In this document: in pieces, positions 1 to 9,630 of the stretch
Layout: the number at the start of each line of letters is the position of its first letter
Numbering within the stretch: position 1 is the stretch's first letter
Assembly: GCA_934098395.1 (NCBI GenBank)
Contig: CAKOOM010000004.1
Coordinates: 62,001-126,000 of the forward strand
Direction: 5' to 3'
Length of the DNA: 64,000 nucleotides
DNA from: an uncultured Bacilli bacterium
GTDB lineage: Bacteria > Bacillota_I > Bacilli_A > RF39 > UBA660
Made by a program: the position numbers and the translations under genes
Notes under the pieces: model-generated
Database searches by the model: none
The model's input: the letters and a program-made list of their open reading frames with translations, nothing else
Told to the model about the DNA's origin: nothing

Positions 1-2454
1 ACAATTATTCTCTATCGTTTGGGAGATTTTTATGAAATGTTTTTTGAAGATGCGGAGTTAGTAAGTCATGAGTTGGAATTAACTTTAACTGGTAGAAATG
101 CCGGTCTTGAAGAAAGAGTTCCAATGTGTGGAGTTCCACATCATGCAGTTGATATATATATTGATAAGTTAATTAAAAAAGGATATAAAGTAGCTATTGT
201 TGAACAGTTGGAAGATCCAAAGAATGCTAAAGGAATAGTAAAAAGGGATATTGTTGAGGTTATATCATCTGGTTCGGTTATTAGTGGAAATTCTTTAAAC
301 GAGTTAGAAAATAATTATATTGCTAGTATTTATTCTTTAGGATACTGCTACATTTTAACTTATGCTGATATAACAACAGGACAAATTTATTCAGAATTAA
401 TTGAGTTAAATAATGATTTAATAATTAATAAAGTATTATTTTTAGGTATTAAAGAAATAATTGCAAATAAAGAGGTAGATGTTAATATTATTAATTCTCT
501 TAAAAATGTTTATAAGTTACCAATAACGATTACTGATAATATTGATTCATCTTGTAATTATGAATATATTATAAAAGATATAGAGGATAAAAGATATATT
601 ACTGGTATTAATCATTTAGTATATTATCTTACTAATAATCTTAAAAGAAATATTTCTCATTTTCAAAAAGTAATTATTAGAAAGAATAAAGAAGCTTTAC
701 TGATGGATATTCATACGAAGAGAAATCTTGAATTAACTGAGAGTATGCGTAATAAGGAAAGAACTTATTCATTATTGTGGCTTTTAGATGAAACTAAAAC
801 AGCAATGGGGTCTAGAAAATTAAAAGCATGGATTGAAGCCCCTTTAGTAAATAAAGATGCGATAGAAAAAAGATATGATACGGTAAATACTTTGCTAGAG
901 GAATTTTTGTTAAGTGAAGAGTTAAGAAGATATTTATATGATATATATGATTTAGAGAGATTATGTGGGCGTATTTCTTTGGGATCGGCGAATGCTAAAG
1001 ATTTAATTCAACTTAAAAATTCTTTAAAAATTTTGCCAGAAGTTAATGAAATTCTTAAAAAGATTAAATTTAGGACAATACCTGATGTATCTGATTTGTA
1101 TAATCTACTAGAGACTTCCCTTTATGAAGATCCACCACAAACATTAAAAGAGGGATATTTAATAAAGAGCGGTTTTAATCGCGAATTAGATGAACTTAAA
1201 GATTTGCGTAGTGGTGGAAAAGAATTTATTAGTAGTTATGAGCAATCAGAAAGAGAAAGAACTGGTATTAAAAATCTTAAAGTAGGATTTAATAAAGTAT
1301 TCGGATATTTTATAGAGATATCTAAAGGTAATTTACCTTTAGTTAAGGAAGAGTATGGTTATATTAGAAAACAAACTTTAACTAATTGTGAAAGATTTAT
1401 TAATCCTATTTTAAAGGAAAAAGAAGATTTGGTTTTATCTGCTGAAGAAAAAATAATTAATCTTGAATATTCATTATTTTTAGAAATAAGAAAGAAATGT
1501 CAAGAGTATACTCATACTATTCAAGCTATTTCAAATACTATTAGTGAGATAGATGTTTTATCATCATTTGCACTTATTAGTGAAAAGTATAATTATGTAA
1601 GACCTACGATAGCTGATGATCATAATCTTTTAATAGTATCAGGAAGACATCCGGTTGTGGAGAAAGTTATTAAAGAAGAGTATATACCTAATGATATTAT
1701 TATGGATAATTCTACTAGTATTCTTTTAATAACTGGTCCAAATATGGCTGGCAAGAGTACATATATGCGTCAATTGGGAATTATTGTAATTATGGCTCAA
1801 ATTGGTTGTTATGTACCTGCCAAGAGTGCTACATTACCGATATTTGATAAAATATTTACGCGTATTGGTGCTAGTGATGATTTGGTTAGTGGTGAATCAA
1901 CATTTATGGTAGAAATGACGGAAGCTGCTAATGCAATTAAAAATGCTAGTGAAAATAGTTTAATTTTATTTGATGAATTAGGTAGAGGAACAGCTACTTT
2001 TGATGGTATGAGTTTAGCACAGGCAATACTTGAATATATTAATAATGTTATTGGATGTAAAACTTTATTTTCTACTCACTACCATGAATTAACTGATTTA
2101 GAAAATACACTTGATAAACTTGTTAATAAACATGTTTCGGCTGAAGAAAAAAACGGTAAAATTACTTTTCTTCATAAGGTTAAAGATGGTTCTATTGATA
2201 AGAGCTATGGTATAAATGTTGCTAAATTAGCTAATTTGCCTAAAGAGGTAACCGATAGAGCTACAGAGATACTAAATGTTTATGAACAAAAAGAAAAGAA
2301 TAGAGATATAGTTATTCAGACAACTATTCCAATGGATTTTGATACACATGAGAGTATTATTGAAAAAACTATTAAAGAATTAAATATTTTAGAAATTACT
2401 CCAATTGAAGCGATGAATATTTTGTATGATTTAAAAAATAAAAGCAACCAATAA
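1..2454 (+). CDS. mutS: DNA mismatch repair ATPase MutS (5' end outside window)
   Basis: MutS recognises mismatches and small loops in newly replicated DNA and recruits MutL. The frame is open from base 1 (TIILYRLGDFYEMFFEDA), which matches the mismatch-binding domain I just after the usual N-terminus, so only a short piece is missing; the apparent TTG start at 19 is internal. The C-terminal ABC-type ATPase has the Walker A GPNMAGKST near residue 580, the DELGRGT Walker B/signature region and the STHYHEL motif. The C-terminus (TIKELNILEITPIEAMNILYDLKNK) is the normal helical tail. A hairpin terminator overlaps the stop codon. Sure of identity. Confidence 0.97.
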   Translation, partial: TIILYRLGDFYEMFFEDAELVSHELELTLTGRNAGLEERVPMCGVPHHAVDIYIDKLIKKGYKVAIVEQLEDPKNAKGIVKRDIVEVISSGSVISGNSLNELENNYIASIYSLGYCYILTYADITTGQIYSELIELNNDLIINKVLFLGIKEIIANKEVDVNIINSLKNVYKLPITITDNIDSSCNYEYIIKDIEDKRYITGINHLVYYLTNNLKRNISHFQKVIIRKNKEALLMDIHTKRNLELTESMRNKERTYSLLWLLDETKTAMGSRKLKAWIEAPLVNKDAIEKRYDTVNTLLEEFLLSEELRRYLYDIYDLERLCGRISLGSANAKDLIQLKNSLKILPEVNEILKKIKFRTIPDVSDLYNLLETSLYEDPPQTLKEGYLIKSGFNRELDELKDLRSGGKEFISSYEQSERERTGIKNLKVGFNKVFGYFIEISKGNLPLVKEEYGYIRKQTLTNCERFINPILKEKEDLVLSAEEKIINLEYSLFLEIRKKCQEYTHTIQAISNTISEIDVLSSFALISEKYNYVRPTIADDHNLLIVSGRHPVVEKVIKEEYIPNDIIMDNSTSILLITGPNMAGKSTYMRQLGIIVIMAQIGCYVPAKSATLPIFDKIFTRIGASDDLVSGESTFMVEMTEAANAIKNASENSLILFDELGRGTATFDGMSLAQAILEYINNVIGCKTLFSTHYHELTDLENTLDKLVNKHVSAEEKNGKITFLHKVKDGSIDKSYGINVAKLANLPKEVTDRATEILNVYEQKEKNRDIVIQTTIPMDFDTHESIIEKTIKELNILEITPIEAMNILYDLKNKSNQ

Positions 2455-2468
2455 GTTGCTTTTTAATT
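2441..2468. terminator. bidirectional terminator between mutS and the hybrid kinase gene
   Basis: AAAGCAAC-CAATAA-GTTGCTTT hairpin with T-rich flanks on both sides. It overlaps the mutS stop codon and the 3' end of the convergent kinase gene. Confidence 0.8.
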
Positions 2469-4310
2469 TTCTTGTATATGTAATTGTTCTCTAAGGATTC
2501 GGTCAAGTTCTACTTGGTTAATAGGTTTTGATAAATAATCAACAAATCCTTCATTTAAATACATGTTCTTAGATCCTTCGATAGCATTTGCAGTAAGAAC
2601 TACTACTGGGGTATCAAAACCACTAACACGTTTTTTTAAATTATATAGTGTATGGATACCATCCATTTCTGGCATCATGTGATCTAAGAATATTAAATCA
2701 TATTTTTTATTTTTGGTATAATTAATGCATTCAAGTCCACTTTTAACACTAGTTACTTTAAAGTTGTATTTTTTTAGTAGTTTTTCAGCTACTTTTAAAT
2801 TAAGTAGATTATCATCTACCAGTAGTATTTCATAATTACTACCATCAAAATATTCATCTACGGTTTTCTTTTTAGCTTTATAGGAACTAATATCAGTAAT
2901 TTTTTCTTTATTAACTATTTCTTGTTCTATGACAACTGTAAATGTTGTACCTTTTTGATAAACGCTTTCAAAGGATATTTTACCGCCAAGCATGTCAACT
3001 AGTTTTTTGGTTATAGTAAGTCCAAGTCCTGTTCCTTGAATATTCTTTTGTTCTTGGTCTAATCTTTCAAATTTAGTAAACAACTTGTCATAATCAGATT
3101 TCTTAATACCAATGCCTGTGTCAATTACTTTAAAAGTTATGGTTGTTTTATTACCAAAAGTAACGCATTCTATTTGTAAAGTAATATTTCCTTTTTTGGT
3201 ATACTTTGTGGCATTAGAAAGCAAATTCATTAATATTTGATATATTTTAACTTCATCGCCATATAAAACTTTAGGAATATTTCCAATGATTTCTACGTTA
3301 AATTTAATTGGCTTTTCTGATAGGGATACGTTAACTATATTAGTTAATTCAGCAATTATATCAGCTAAGCAATATTCTTTGTTATTGACTGACATCTTGC
3401 CTTCTTCAATCTTTGTAATATCTAAGATATTATTAACTATTTCAAGCAGAGTGTCTCCGGCTTTACTAATATTTTTAACATCTTCGTATATGGATTTGGG
3501 AACATCACTACTTAAAATTGATTCAGATAAACCAATAATGGCATTCATTGGGGTTCTTATTTCATGACTCATGCTTGCTAAGAAATAGGTTTTGGCTTGG
3601 TTGGCTTCTTCAGCTTTTTGTTTTAATACGTTAAGTTCATCAATATATTTTATGTCGGGATTTTCGATTGTAAAATATAAAAACAACGTAACTAAGGCTA
3701 TACCACTGCCTATTATTCTGAGGTCTTCATGACTCATTTGAAGAAATATTGTAAATGTTAAAATAATAACTGAAAATAACATTGAGAGACTTTTATAATT
3801 AGGTAAATTTTTAATTTTAAATAATAGTAATAAAGTAAGTACTAAGGAACCAATTATTGTAAGTGCATATACGAAAGTCGAACCCATTCCGTAGTATTTA
3901 ACAGGCATAGTACTATATTCAACTGGTAATACTATCATAGCAAGTCCTAGAATAATGGCTATAATTATCCAGACTTTTCCTAAGATGCTTTTGTTAAGGA
4001 CATCAGTGAAAGTATCATATTTAACATCTGTTCTATTAAGTAAAATGTAAGAAATAAATAATATTATAAAAGTAAATAGGCTCATATAATAAAATTTTAC
4101 AGTTATATAAGAAAACATTATATACTTTGTATTACCTTCGATTAGATACATACTAGCAATATCTAATAATAAAGTAATAATAGTAAATACTAGTATTACT
4201 TTATATACTCTACTTTCTAAGAAATTATATTTTCTTTTAGAGAAATATACGATTGAAAATATAATTATATAAACTAAACTAACTATCTGAACAGATATAT
4301 CACTATACAT
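2463..4310 (-). CDS. membrane hybrid sensor histidine kinase (HisKA-HATPase-REC)
   Basis: A membrane-bound sensor kinase that autophosphorylates on His and passes phosphate to its own receiver. Residues 1 to about 215 form six or seven hydrophobic segments with no clear extracellular domain. Next come a short coiled stretch, the HisKA box SMSHEIRTP near residue 250, the HATPase with DTGIGI and GTGLGLTI, and a C-terminal REC domain with FLDHMMPEMDG (Asp near 543) and a conserved LSKP. It is the last gene of a three-gene operon, 3 bases after the response regulator. The internal REC suggests phosphate flow REC to Hpt to the second REC through the neighbouring gene products. Signal unknown. Confidence 0.93.
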   Translation of the reverse strand: MYSDISVQIVSLVYIIIFSIVYFSKRKYNFLESRVYKVILVFTIITLLLDIASMYLIEGNTKYIMFSYITVKFYYMSLFTFIILFISYILLNRTDVKYDTFTDVLNKSILGKVWIIIAIILGLAMIVLPVEYSTMPVKYYGMGSTFVYALTIIGSLVLTLLLLFKIKNLPNYKSLSMLFSVIILTFTIFLQMSHEDLRIIGSGIALVTLFLYFTIENPDIKYIDELNVLKQKAEEANQAKTYFLASMSHEIRTPMNAIIGLSESILSSDVPKSIYEDVKNISKAGDTLLEIVNNILDITKIEEGKMSVNNKEYCLADIIAELTNIVNVSLSEKPIKFNVEIIGNIPKVLYGDEVKIYQILMNLLSNATKYTKKGNITLQIECVTFGNKTTITFKVIDTGIGIKKSDYDKLFTKFERLDQEQKNIQGTGLGLTITKKLVDMLGGKISFESVYQKGTTFTVVIEQEIVNKEKITDISSYKAKKKTVDEYFDGSNYEILLVDDNLLNLKVAEKLLKKYNFKVTSVKSGLECINYTKNKKYDLIFLDHMMPEMDGIHTLYNLKKRVSGFDTPVVVLTANAIEGSKNMYLNEGFVDYLSKPINQVELDRILREQLHIQEN

Positions 4311-4313
4311 AAA

Positions 4314-5948
4314 CTATCCACCTACTTTAGTGATTTCTTCAAAATCTTTACTTACCTTTTTAAAACTATCAATTATACGTGGGCTGAATTTTCTACCAGA
4401 TTCCATTATAATAAGGGATGCTACTTTTTCATAGTCAACTGGTACTAGAGTATTGATTAAATTACTATATTCGATAGCAACACTAGCTATTTGTACTGAT
4501 AATGGAATACTGTTAGAACTAAGCCCTTCTGGATAACCATTTCCATCATATCTTTCGTTATAGTATTTTGTTATTTCATAGCAATATTTTGGATCAATTT
4601 TGGTATTCTCTTTAGAAAGTACATATTTAACAATATTAGCACCATTAATATTAGTCATATTGATAATACTTCTTTCTTCTTCAGTATAAATACCTTTTTT
4701 ATATATTATGGATTTTGGTAAGGTATAATCTCCAATTGAAAAGTATACTGCTGAATCGGCTATTTTATCAATCATATTGCTACTTATATTATATTCTGGA
4801 TATTGACTAGATACTTGTAAGGCTAAAATACGGGTATATTTTCTAACCAGTTTCATCTTTTTTTCATTATCTAATTCATATGCTGTAATTAATGAATTAA
4901 CAATATTTTTTAAATCTTTATGTTGTTCTAGTAACATACCGTTTAGTGAATTACTAGATTTATACAAACTAATTAAATTTTCGATTCTATGTCTTACTAC
5001 TTGAACGTTAAATGGTTTTTCTAGCATATCAGCTATTTGATAGCTATATGCTTTATTCCTAGTATCTTTATCATAATTACCACTAATAATAACTACAGGT
5101 ATTTTATCTAGATAATTATTATCATTTAGGTAATCTAGAACACTAAATCCATCTAGAACAGGCATTAATAAATCTAGAAATATACAAGAGATGTTATTTC
5201 TAAAATCATTATCTTGATTCATATTATTAAAATAATCAATTGCCTCACGGCCATTATTAGCTATAACAACACTGTAATTGTTATCAAATATTTTTTTAAT
5301 TAAATTACAAGTCATTTTATCGTCATCAATTATCATTATTGAAGATTTATTGTTGTTATATAGATTCATAGCATTATCATTAAGAACTTCATTAAACTCT
5401 GGATATTGGTTAGTTAAATCACTAAGAAGAGAATTAATATATTCTTTCTTAGTATTAATACCACTATCACTGTTAATTATATTATGAATTTTAAGAATTG
5501 TCATACCTACTGCATCTACTAATTTGTTAAGTTTATTTTCAACATTAGATTTAATAGTATTATCTGATTTGAAGTCTTTAGTATTATCTCCTTCAGTAAC
5601 TAATTCTACGATTAGTTTTTCTTTGTTATTATCATATAAGATCACTTGACATGAATATTCTTGATAGCTACCAAGATCATCTTTTTTCTTATAATTAATG
5701 GTTAAATGATTATTATTGTTTTCTAAGTTAGAGATAGATAAGGCTTCAATATAATTATCAAGATCATCTTGATAAATAAAATCTTTGCAATCGTTTAAGT
5801 ACTTAGCATAAGATAATTCTTTGGTACAAATAAATTGTCCTTCTCTTAAATTATATTTATATATCTTATCATCAAATACATTAATTACTAATACTTCTTT
5901 ATAATATTTACTTATTAATTCATTAATAATCCCTTTATATTCTTCCAT
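4314..5948 (-). CDS. response regulator with PAS-like, REC and degenerate HD-GYP domains
   Basis: The N-terminal 120 residues resemble a PAS sensor (DKIYKYNLREGQF). A REC domain follows near residues 200-330, with DDDK, the phospho-acceptor in FLDLLMPVLDG and an EKPF lysine. The last 200 residues align by pattern with HD-GYP cyclic-di-GMP phosphodiesterases: ERYDGNGYPEGL, the IPL motif and SGRKFSPRIIDSF are all present. The metal ligands are gone, however: the HDIGK position reads FSIGD, HHE reads YNE, and the other family histidines are Asn, Tyr or Ser. I infer a non-catalytic output domain that binds a partner or ligand. It lies 3 bases after the Hpt gene and 3 bases before the kinase. Confidence 0.85.
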   Translation of the reverse strand: MEEYKGIINELISKYYKEVLVINVFDDKIYKYNLREGQFICTKELSYAKYLNDCKDFIYQDDLDNYIEALSISNLENNNNHLTINYKKKDDLGSYQEYSCQVILYDNNKEKLIVELVTEGDNTKDFKSDNTIKSNVENKLNKLVDAVGMTILKIHNIINSDSGINTKKEYINSLLSDLTNQYPEFNEVLNDNAMNLYNNNKSSIMIIDDDKMTCNLIKKIFDNNYSVVIANNGREAIDYFNNMNQDNDFRNNISCIFLDLLMPVLDGFSVLDYLNDNNYLDKIPVVIISGNYDKDTRNKAYSYQIADMLEKPFNVQVVRHRIENLISLYKSSNSLNGMLLEQHKDLKNIVNSLITAYELDNEKKMKLVRKYTRILALQVSSQYPEYNISSNMIDKIADSAVYFSIGDYTLPKSIIYKKGIYTEEERSIINMTNINGANIVKYVLSKENTKIDPKYCYEITKYYNERYDGNGYPEGLSSNSIPLSVQIASVAIEYSNLINTLVPVDYEKVASLIIMESGRKFSPRIIDSFKKVSKDFEEITKVGG

Positions 5949-5951
5949 AAT

Positions 5952-6320
5952 TTATTCCATTCCTTTATATGTCATAAGTATTTTATATACTCTATTTACT
6001 TCATTTATTAACTCATTATAATGTTCCGAAACATATGCACTATTACCGGCTTTACTAGCTAATTCATGTTGATAAAACATTTCTCCAGTAGTGGAAAACC
6101 CTAATGTACGGCAATTACTTTTTAGGGCATGGACAATTATTTCATAATTAACCATATCACCAGCTTCTTTGAAAGCGTTAAATTTATTAACTTCTTCTGG
6201 AAAACTATTAGCAAAATCAAGTAATAACTCGTTATAAGTATCAAAATCCATCGTGTTTTCAATTCCAGCGTCAACATCTACTCCATTTTGAATTAAAAAA
6301 TTACGTTTTGTTTCTTCCAT
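5952..6320 (-). CDS. stand-alone Hpt phosphotransfer protein
   Basis: A 122-residue all-helical protein of the Hpt family, with the phospho-accepting histidine in VHALKSN (His64) followed by the typical RTLG and helix pattern. Hpt proteins relay phosphate between a hybrid kinase receiver and a second receiver. It is the first gene of the operon with the response regulator and hybrid kinase, which supply exactly the two receivers needed. Start supported by an AGGAAAGTAGG-type ribosome binding site and the promoter just upstream. Confidence 0.88.
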   Translation of the reverse strand: MEETKRNFLIQNGVDVDAGIENTMDFDTYNELLLDFANSFPEEVNKFNAFKEAGDMVNYEIIVHALKSNCRTLGFSTTGEMFYQHELASKAGNSAYVSEHYNELINEVNRVYKILMTYKGME

Positions 6321-6344
6321 AAAATTACCTACTTTCCTAATATA

Positions 6345-6373
6345 ATTTTACTATAACTATTAATTAAAAGCAA
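6345..6373 (-). promoter_or_regulatory. promoter of the phosphorelay operon
   Basis: TTGCTT, 17-base spacer, TAAAAT upstream of the Hpt gene. Confidence 0.55.
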
Positions 6374-6400
6374 TAAATATAATTAAATAAAATAAATTTA

Positions 6401-6429
6401 TAGACACTAAATCATCTTTTTGTTATAAT
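6401..6429 (+). promoter_or_regulatory. promoter of the FAD oxidoreductase gene
   Basis: TAGACA, 17-base spacer, TATAAT with an extended -10 TG. It is followed by a GGTGAT ribosome binding site before the ATG at 6445. Confidence 0.75.
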
Positions 6430-6444
6430 TAAGATGGTGATAAT

Positions 6445-7815
6445 ATGTATGATGTAATTATAATTGGGGCTGGACCTGGTGGAATATTTGCAGCTTATGA
6501 ATTAGTAAACAAAAATAAGAATTTAAAAATTGCTATTATTGAGAAAGGAAAAGCTTTAGATAAGAGAGCATGTCCGATTGATGGAAAGAAAATAAAGTCG
6601 TGTGTAAAATGTGATACTTGTTCTATTATGAGTGGTTTTGGAGGAGCGGGAGCTTTTTCTGATGGAAAATATAACATTACTAATGATTTTGGTGGTACTT
6701 TATACGAACATATCGGATCAGATACAGCAATAGAATTAATGCATTATGTTGATGATATTAATGTTTTATATGGAGGGCAAGATACAAAATTATATTCAAC
6801 TGCTAAGAGTAGTTTTAAAAAATTATGTATGCAAAATAAATTGAAATTATTAGATGCTTCTGTTAGACATCTTGGGACTGATATAAATTATGTTGTATTA
6901 AATAATTTATATAATGAATTAAATAAGCATGTTGATATTTATTTTAATACTGAGGTATTAGATATAAAGATAGATAAGAATATTTATTTAGTAACAACCA
7001 AAGGTGATACTTATAAAGCTAAGAATTGTATTGTTTCTGCTGGTAGAAGTGGTAGTAAATGGATTCAAGAAATATGTCAAAAACTTAATATTGAGACAAA
7101 CTCTAATAGGGTTGATATTGGAGTACGTGTGGAATTACCTGCACCAATATTTTCTAATTTGACTGATGAATTATATGAGAGTAAAATTGTTTATCGAACA
7201 GAAAAGTATGAGGATAATGTTAGAACTTTTTGTATGAATCCGAATGGAATTGTAGTAAATGAAAATACTAATGGAATAATAACGGTTAATGGTCATAGTT
7301 ATGAGGATGATAAGTTAAAGACTAATAATACAAACTTTGCATTGTTAGTATCTAAAACTTTTTCGGAGCCTTTTAAAGATAGTAATAGTTATGGTGAATC
7401 CATTGCAAGATTATCTAATATGCTAGGTGGTGGAGTTATTGTTCAAAGATTTGGTGATTTAATTAGGGGAAGAAGAACTAATGAAAAGAGATTATCTAAA
7501 AGTACGGTAACTCCAACATTATCGGCTACTCCTGGAGATCTTAGCCTTGTACTACCAAAAAGAATTCTTGATGATATTATAGAGATGATTTATGCTCTTG
7601 ATAAGGTAGCTCCAGGTACTGCTAATGATGATACTCTATTATATGGTGTAGAAGTTAAATTTTATAACATGGAAGTAGCTGTAGATGAAAACTTAGAAAC
7701 AATTCACAAAGGATTATATATAATTGGTGATGGTTCTGGAGTAACGCATTCTCTATCACACGCGTCAGCTTCTGGAATATATGTAGCTAGAGAAATTGTC
7801 AAAAAGTACAAATAA
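6445..7815 (+). CDS. FAD-dependent oxidoreductase (COG2509 type)
   Basis: A 456-residue flavoprotein. The N-terminal GAGPGGIFAAYEL is a dinucleotide-binding Rossmann motif, followed by IEKGK; near residues 40-60 are clustered cysteines (RACP, SCVKCDTC), then SGFGGAGAFSDGKYN, typical of the uncharacterised FAD-dependent dehydrogenase family COG2509. The C-terminal GLYIIGDGSGVTHSLSHASASG is the second FAD contact. Substrate is unknown. Monocistronic, with its own promoter and a terminator overlapping the stop. The cysteine cluster could bind metal or be redox active; I cannot tell which. Confidence 0.88.
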   Translation: MYDVIIIGAGPGGIFAAYELVNKNKNLKIAIIEKGKALDKRACPIDGKKIKSCVKCDTCSIMSGFGGAGAFSDGKYNITNDFGGTLYEHIGSDTAIELMHYVDDINVLYGGQDTKLYSTAKSSFKKLCMQNKLKLLDASVRHLGTDINYVVLNNLYNELNKHVDIYFNTEVLDIKIDKNIYLVTTKGDTYKAKNCIVSAGRSGSKWIQEICQKLNIETNSNRVDIGVRVELPAPIFSNLTDELYESKIVYRTEKYEDNVRTFCMNPNGIVVNENTNGIITVNGHSYEDDKLKTNNTNFALLVSKTFSEPFKDSNSYGESIARLSNMLGGGVIVQRFGDLIRGRRTNEKRLSKSTVTPTLSATPGDLSLVLPKRILDDIIEMIYALDKVAPGTANDDTLLYGVEVKFYNMEVAVDENLETIHKGLYIIGDGSGVTHSLSHASASGIYVAREIVKKYK

Positions 7816-7826
7816 GTACTTTTTTT
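7801..7826 (+). terminator. terminator of the FAD oxidoreductase gene
   Basis: AAAAAGTAC-AAATAA-GTACTTTTTTT hairpin with the stop codon in the loop. Confidence 0.85.
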
Positions 7827-7836
7827 ATTGAGCTTT

Positions 7837-7866
7837 TTGACAATATTTGATATTATTAAATATATA
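7837..7866 (+). promoter_or_regulatory. promoter of the cation exchanger gene
   Basis: Consensus TTGACA followed after 18 bases by TATATA. A perfect TATAAT also lies at a 20-base spacing (7863-7868), so the exact -10 is uncertain. Confidence 0.55.
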
Positions 7867-7883
7867 ATAAGGAAGTGTTTTAT

Positions 7884-8831
7884 ATGATGATAAATATTTT
7901 ATTGGTAGCGATTGGATTCTTCCTTTTAATAAAAGGAGCAGATGTTTTTGTAGATGCTATATCGGAGACATCAATAAATTTAAAAATACCAAAAATAATA
8001 ATTTCTCTAACGATTGTGGCATTTGGTACAAGTGCTCCAGAGTTGTTCATATCATTTCAGGGATTATTAAACGGCACTAGTGATGTTGTTTTTGCAAATG
8101 TAGTAGGTAGTACCATTGTTAATACAATGTTAGTGATTGGGGTTGCTGCGATTGTTAAACCAATAAAAATTAAAAATGAAACTATAAAGAAACAGTTACC
8201 ATTACATTTTATTACTATTTTAGTGTTTTCAATATTACTTCTTGACAGTATCTTTAATCATACGATTAATACAATATCTAGAAGTGATGGAATAATTTTA
8301 TTTTTAATTTTTATTTTATTTATATATTACATATACAAATTTAATTCAAAATCAACTTTCTTTTATAAAGAAAAACCTAGATGGAATATTAAGAAAGCAA
8401 TAGTGTTATCAATAGTTAGTCTTTTAGCAATTGCTATAGGTAGTAATCTAGCAGTTGATAATTGTACCATAATTGCTCACAAACTTAACATAAGTGAAAA
8501 ACTTATAACGATGCTTATTTTAGTAATTGGAACATCTACACCAGAAATAATTATGGGATATACTTCTGCTAAGAAAGGCGAGTTTGATATAATACTTGGA
8601 AATATTATTGGAACAAATATTTTTAATATAGGATTAGTACTTGGATTACCAGTAATACTATATGGTAATGTTTCTACGTACAGTTTTAATATTATAGATA
8701 TGTTTTTTATGATTTTATCTGGTGGACTTTTATATTTATTTGCTAAGGATGATCGAAAGATTGATCGATTTGAGGGTATAACTATGATATCAATATTTAT
8801 AATATATTATATTTATCTATTTATTAGTTAA
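7884..8831 (+). CDS. CaCA-family Na+/Ca2+ exchanger (YrbG-like)
   Basis: An integral membrane antiporter of about 10-11 helices with the two inverted alpha repeats of the CaCA superfamily. Repeat 1 has AFGTSAPELFIS and GNVVGS-like VANVVGSTIVNT; repeat 2 has VIGTSTPEIIMG and GNIIGTNIFNIGLVLG. The acidic residues in these motifs coordinate the cation. I place the start at ATG 7884 because AAGGAAG at 7869-7875 is the ribosome binding site; the GTG at 7875 lies inside it. Likely expels Ca2+ in exchange for Na+ or H+. The other Ca2+ pump in the window is at 15010-17589. Confidence 0.92.
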   Translation: MMINILLVAIGFFLLIKGADVFVDAISETSINLKIPKIIISLTIVAFGTSAPELFISFQGLLNGTSDVVFANVVGSTIVNTMLVIGVAAIVKPIKIKNETIKKQLPLHFITILVFSILLLDSIFNHTINTISRSDGIILFLIFILFIYYIYKFNSKSTFFYKEKPRWNIKKAIVLSIVSLLAIAIGSNLAVDNCTIIAHKLNISEKLITMLILVIGTSTPEIIMGYTSAKKGEFDIILGNIIGTNIFNIGLVLGLPVILYGNVSTYSFNIIDMFFMILSGGLLYLFAKDDRKIDRFEGITMISIFIIYYIYLFIS

Positions 8832-8864
8832 AAAAGTGTTAATTGTTTTTGATTAACACTTTTT
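8831..8864. terminator. bidirectional terminator, exchanger versus ABC permease
   Basis: A 13-bp stem (AAAAAGTGTTAAT / ATTAACACTTTTT) carrying A and T runs for both directions. The stop codon of the convergent permease lies in the stem. Confidence 0.9.
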
Positions 8865-9630
8865 CTATATATAATACTACTAAGTACATTAGATAAGAAA
8901 CTATAAGAAGAATTATTATTCCTGCAAATACCAAGTCTAAATTAAATACTTCTGATCCATAATTAATTAAATAACCAATTCCTGATTTGGATACTAGGAA
9001 TTCTCCCATTATTACTCCTACTAAACTCATTCCAACATTAATTTTTAAACTATTTATAATTACATGGTAATTACTAGGAATAACTAAATACTTAAGAATT
9101 TGCCATTTTGTAGCATTAAAACTATTTAGTAATTTTATTTTGTTTTTATCAGTATTTATAAAACCTGAATAAACATTAGATATTGTAATAATTAGAGATA
9201 TAAGTAGAGCCATAATAATAATTGAATTAATATTAGCTCCGAATATTATTATGATGATTGGGCCTAAAGCTACTTTAGGCAAACTATTTAAAACTGTTAA
9301 ATAAGGTTCCATAACTTTATAAAAAAATTTACTATACCAAAACATTATTGCTATAATTGTACCAAATATTGTAGCTAATGAAAAACTGATAACTGTTTCA
9401 TATACTGTGGTCCATATATTATTAAATAAATTATTATCTATATATAAATTAATTATTGTATTTAGCATTCTGCTTGGTGAAGAATATATAAAAGTATTAA
9501 TGATTTCTTTATTAGCTAAGTATTCCCATAATAGAATGCATACTAGTAAAATACTTATTTGGGAAAAGATTATAAGTGTTTGTTTAATCTTTTTCTTTTT
9601 TAGATATTTTTTAAATTCACTACTATACAT
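8839..9630 (-). CDS. ABC importer permease (SsuC/ThiX-like)
   Basis: A binding-protein-dependent permease with about six transmembrane helices. The EAA-type loop is visible around FNATKWQILKYLVIPSNY and the GEFLVSKSGIGYLI region, as in the taurine/nitrate/sulphonate/thiamine-precursor importers. Start taken at the internal ATG 9630; the longer TTG form begins in the preceding ATPase gene. It overlaps that gene by 8 bases, so translation is probably coupled. Last gene of a three-gene operon with an NMT1-type binding protein. Substrate not assignable from sequence. Confidence 0.88.
   Translation of the reverse strand: MYSSEFKKYLKKKKIKQTLIIFSQISILLVCILLWEYLANKEIINTFIYSSPSRMLNTIINLYIDNNLFNNIWTTVYETVISFSLATIFGTIIAIMFWYSKFFYKVMEPYLTVLNSLPKVALGPIIIIIFGANINSIIIMALLISLIITISNVYSGFINTDKNKIKLLNSFNATKWQILKYLVIPSNYHVIINSLKINVGMSLVGVIMGEFLVSKSGIGYLINYGSEVFNLDLVFAGIIILLIVSYLMYLVVLYIEKVLIKNN

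Noticed and set aside
7875..7883. GTG start for the cation exchanger
   Set aside because: The GTG lies within the ribosome binding site; ATG 7884 is at the right distance.
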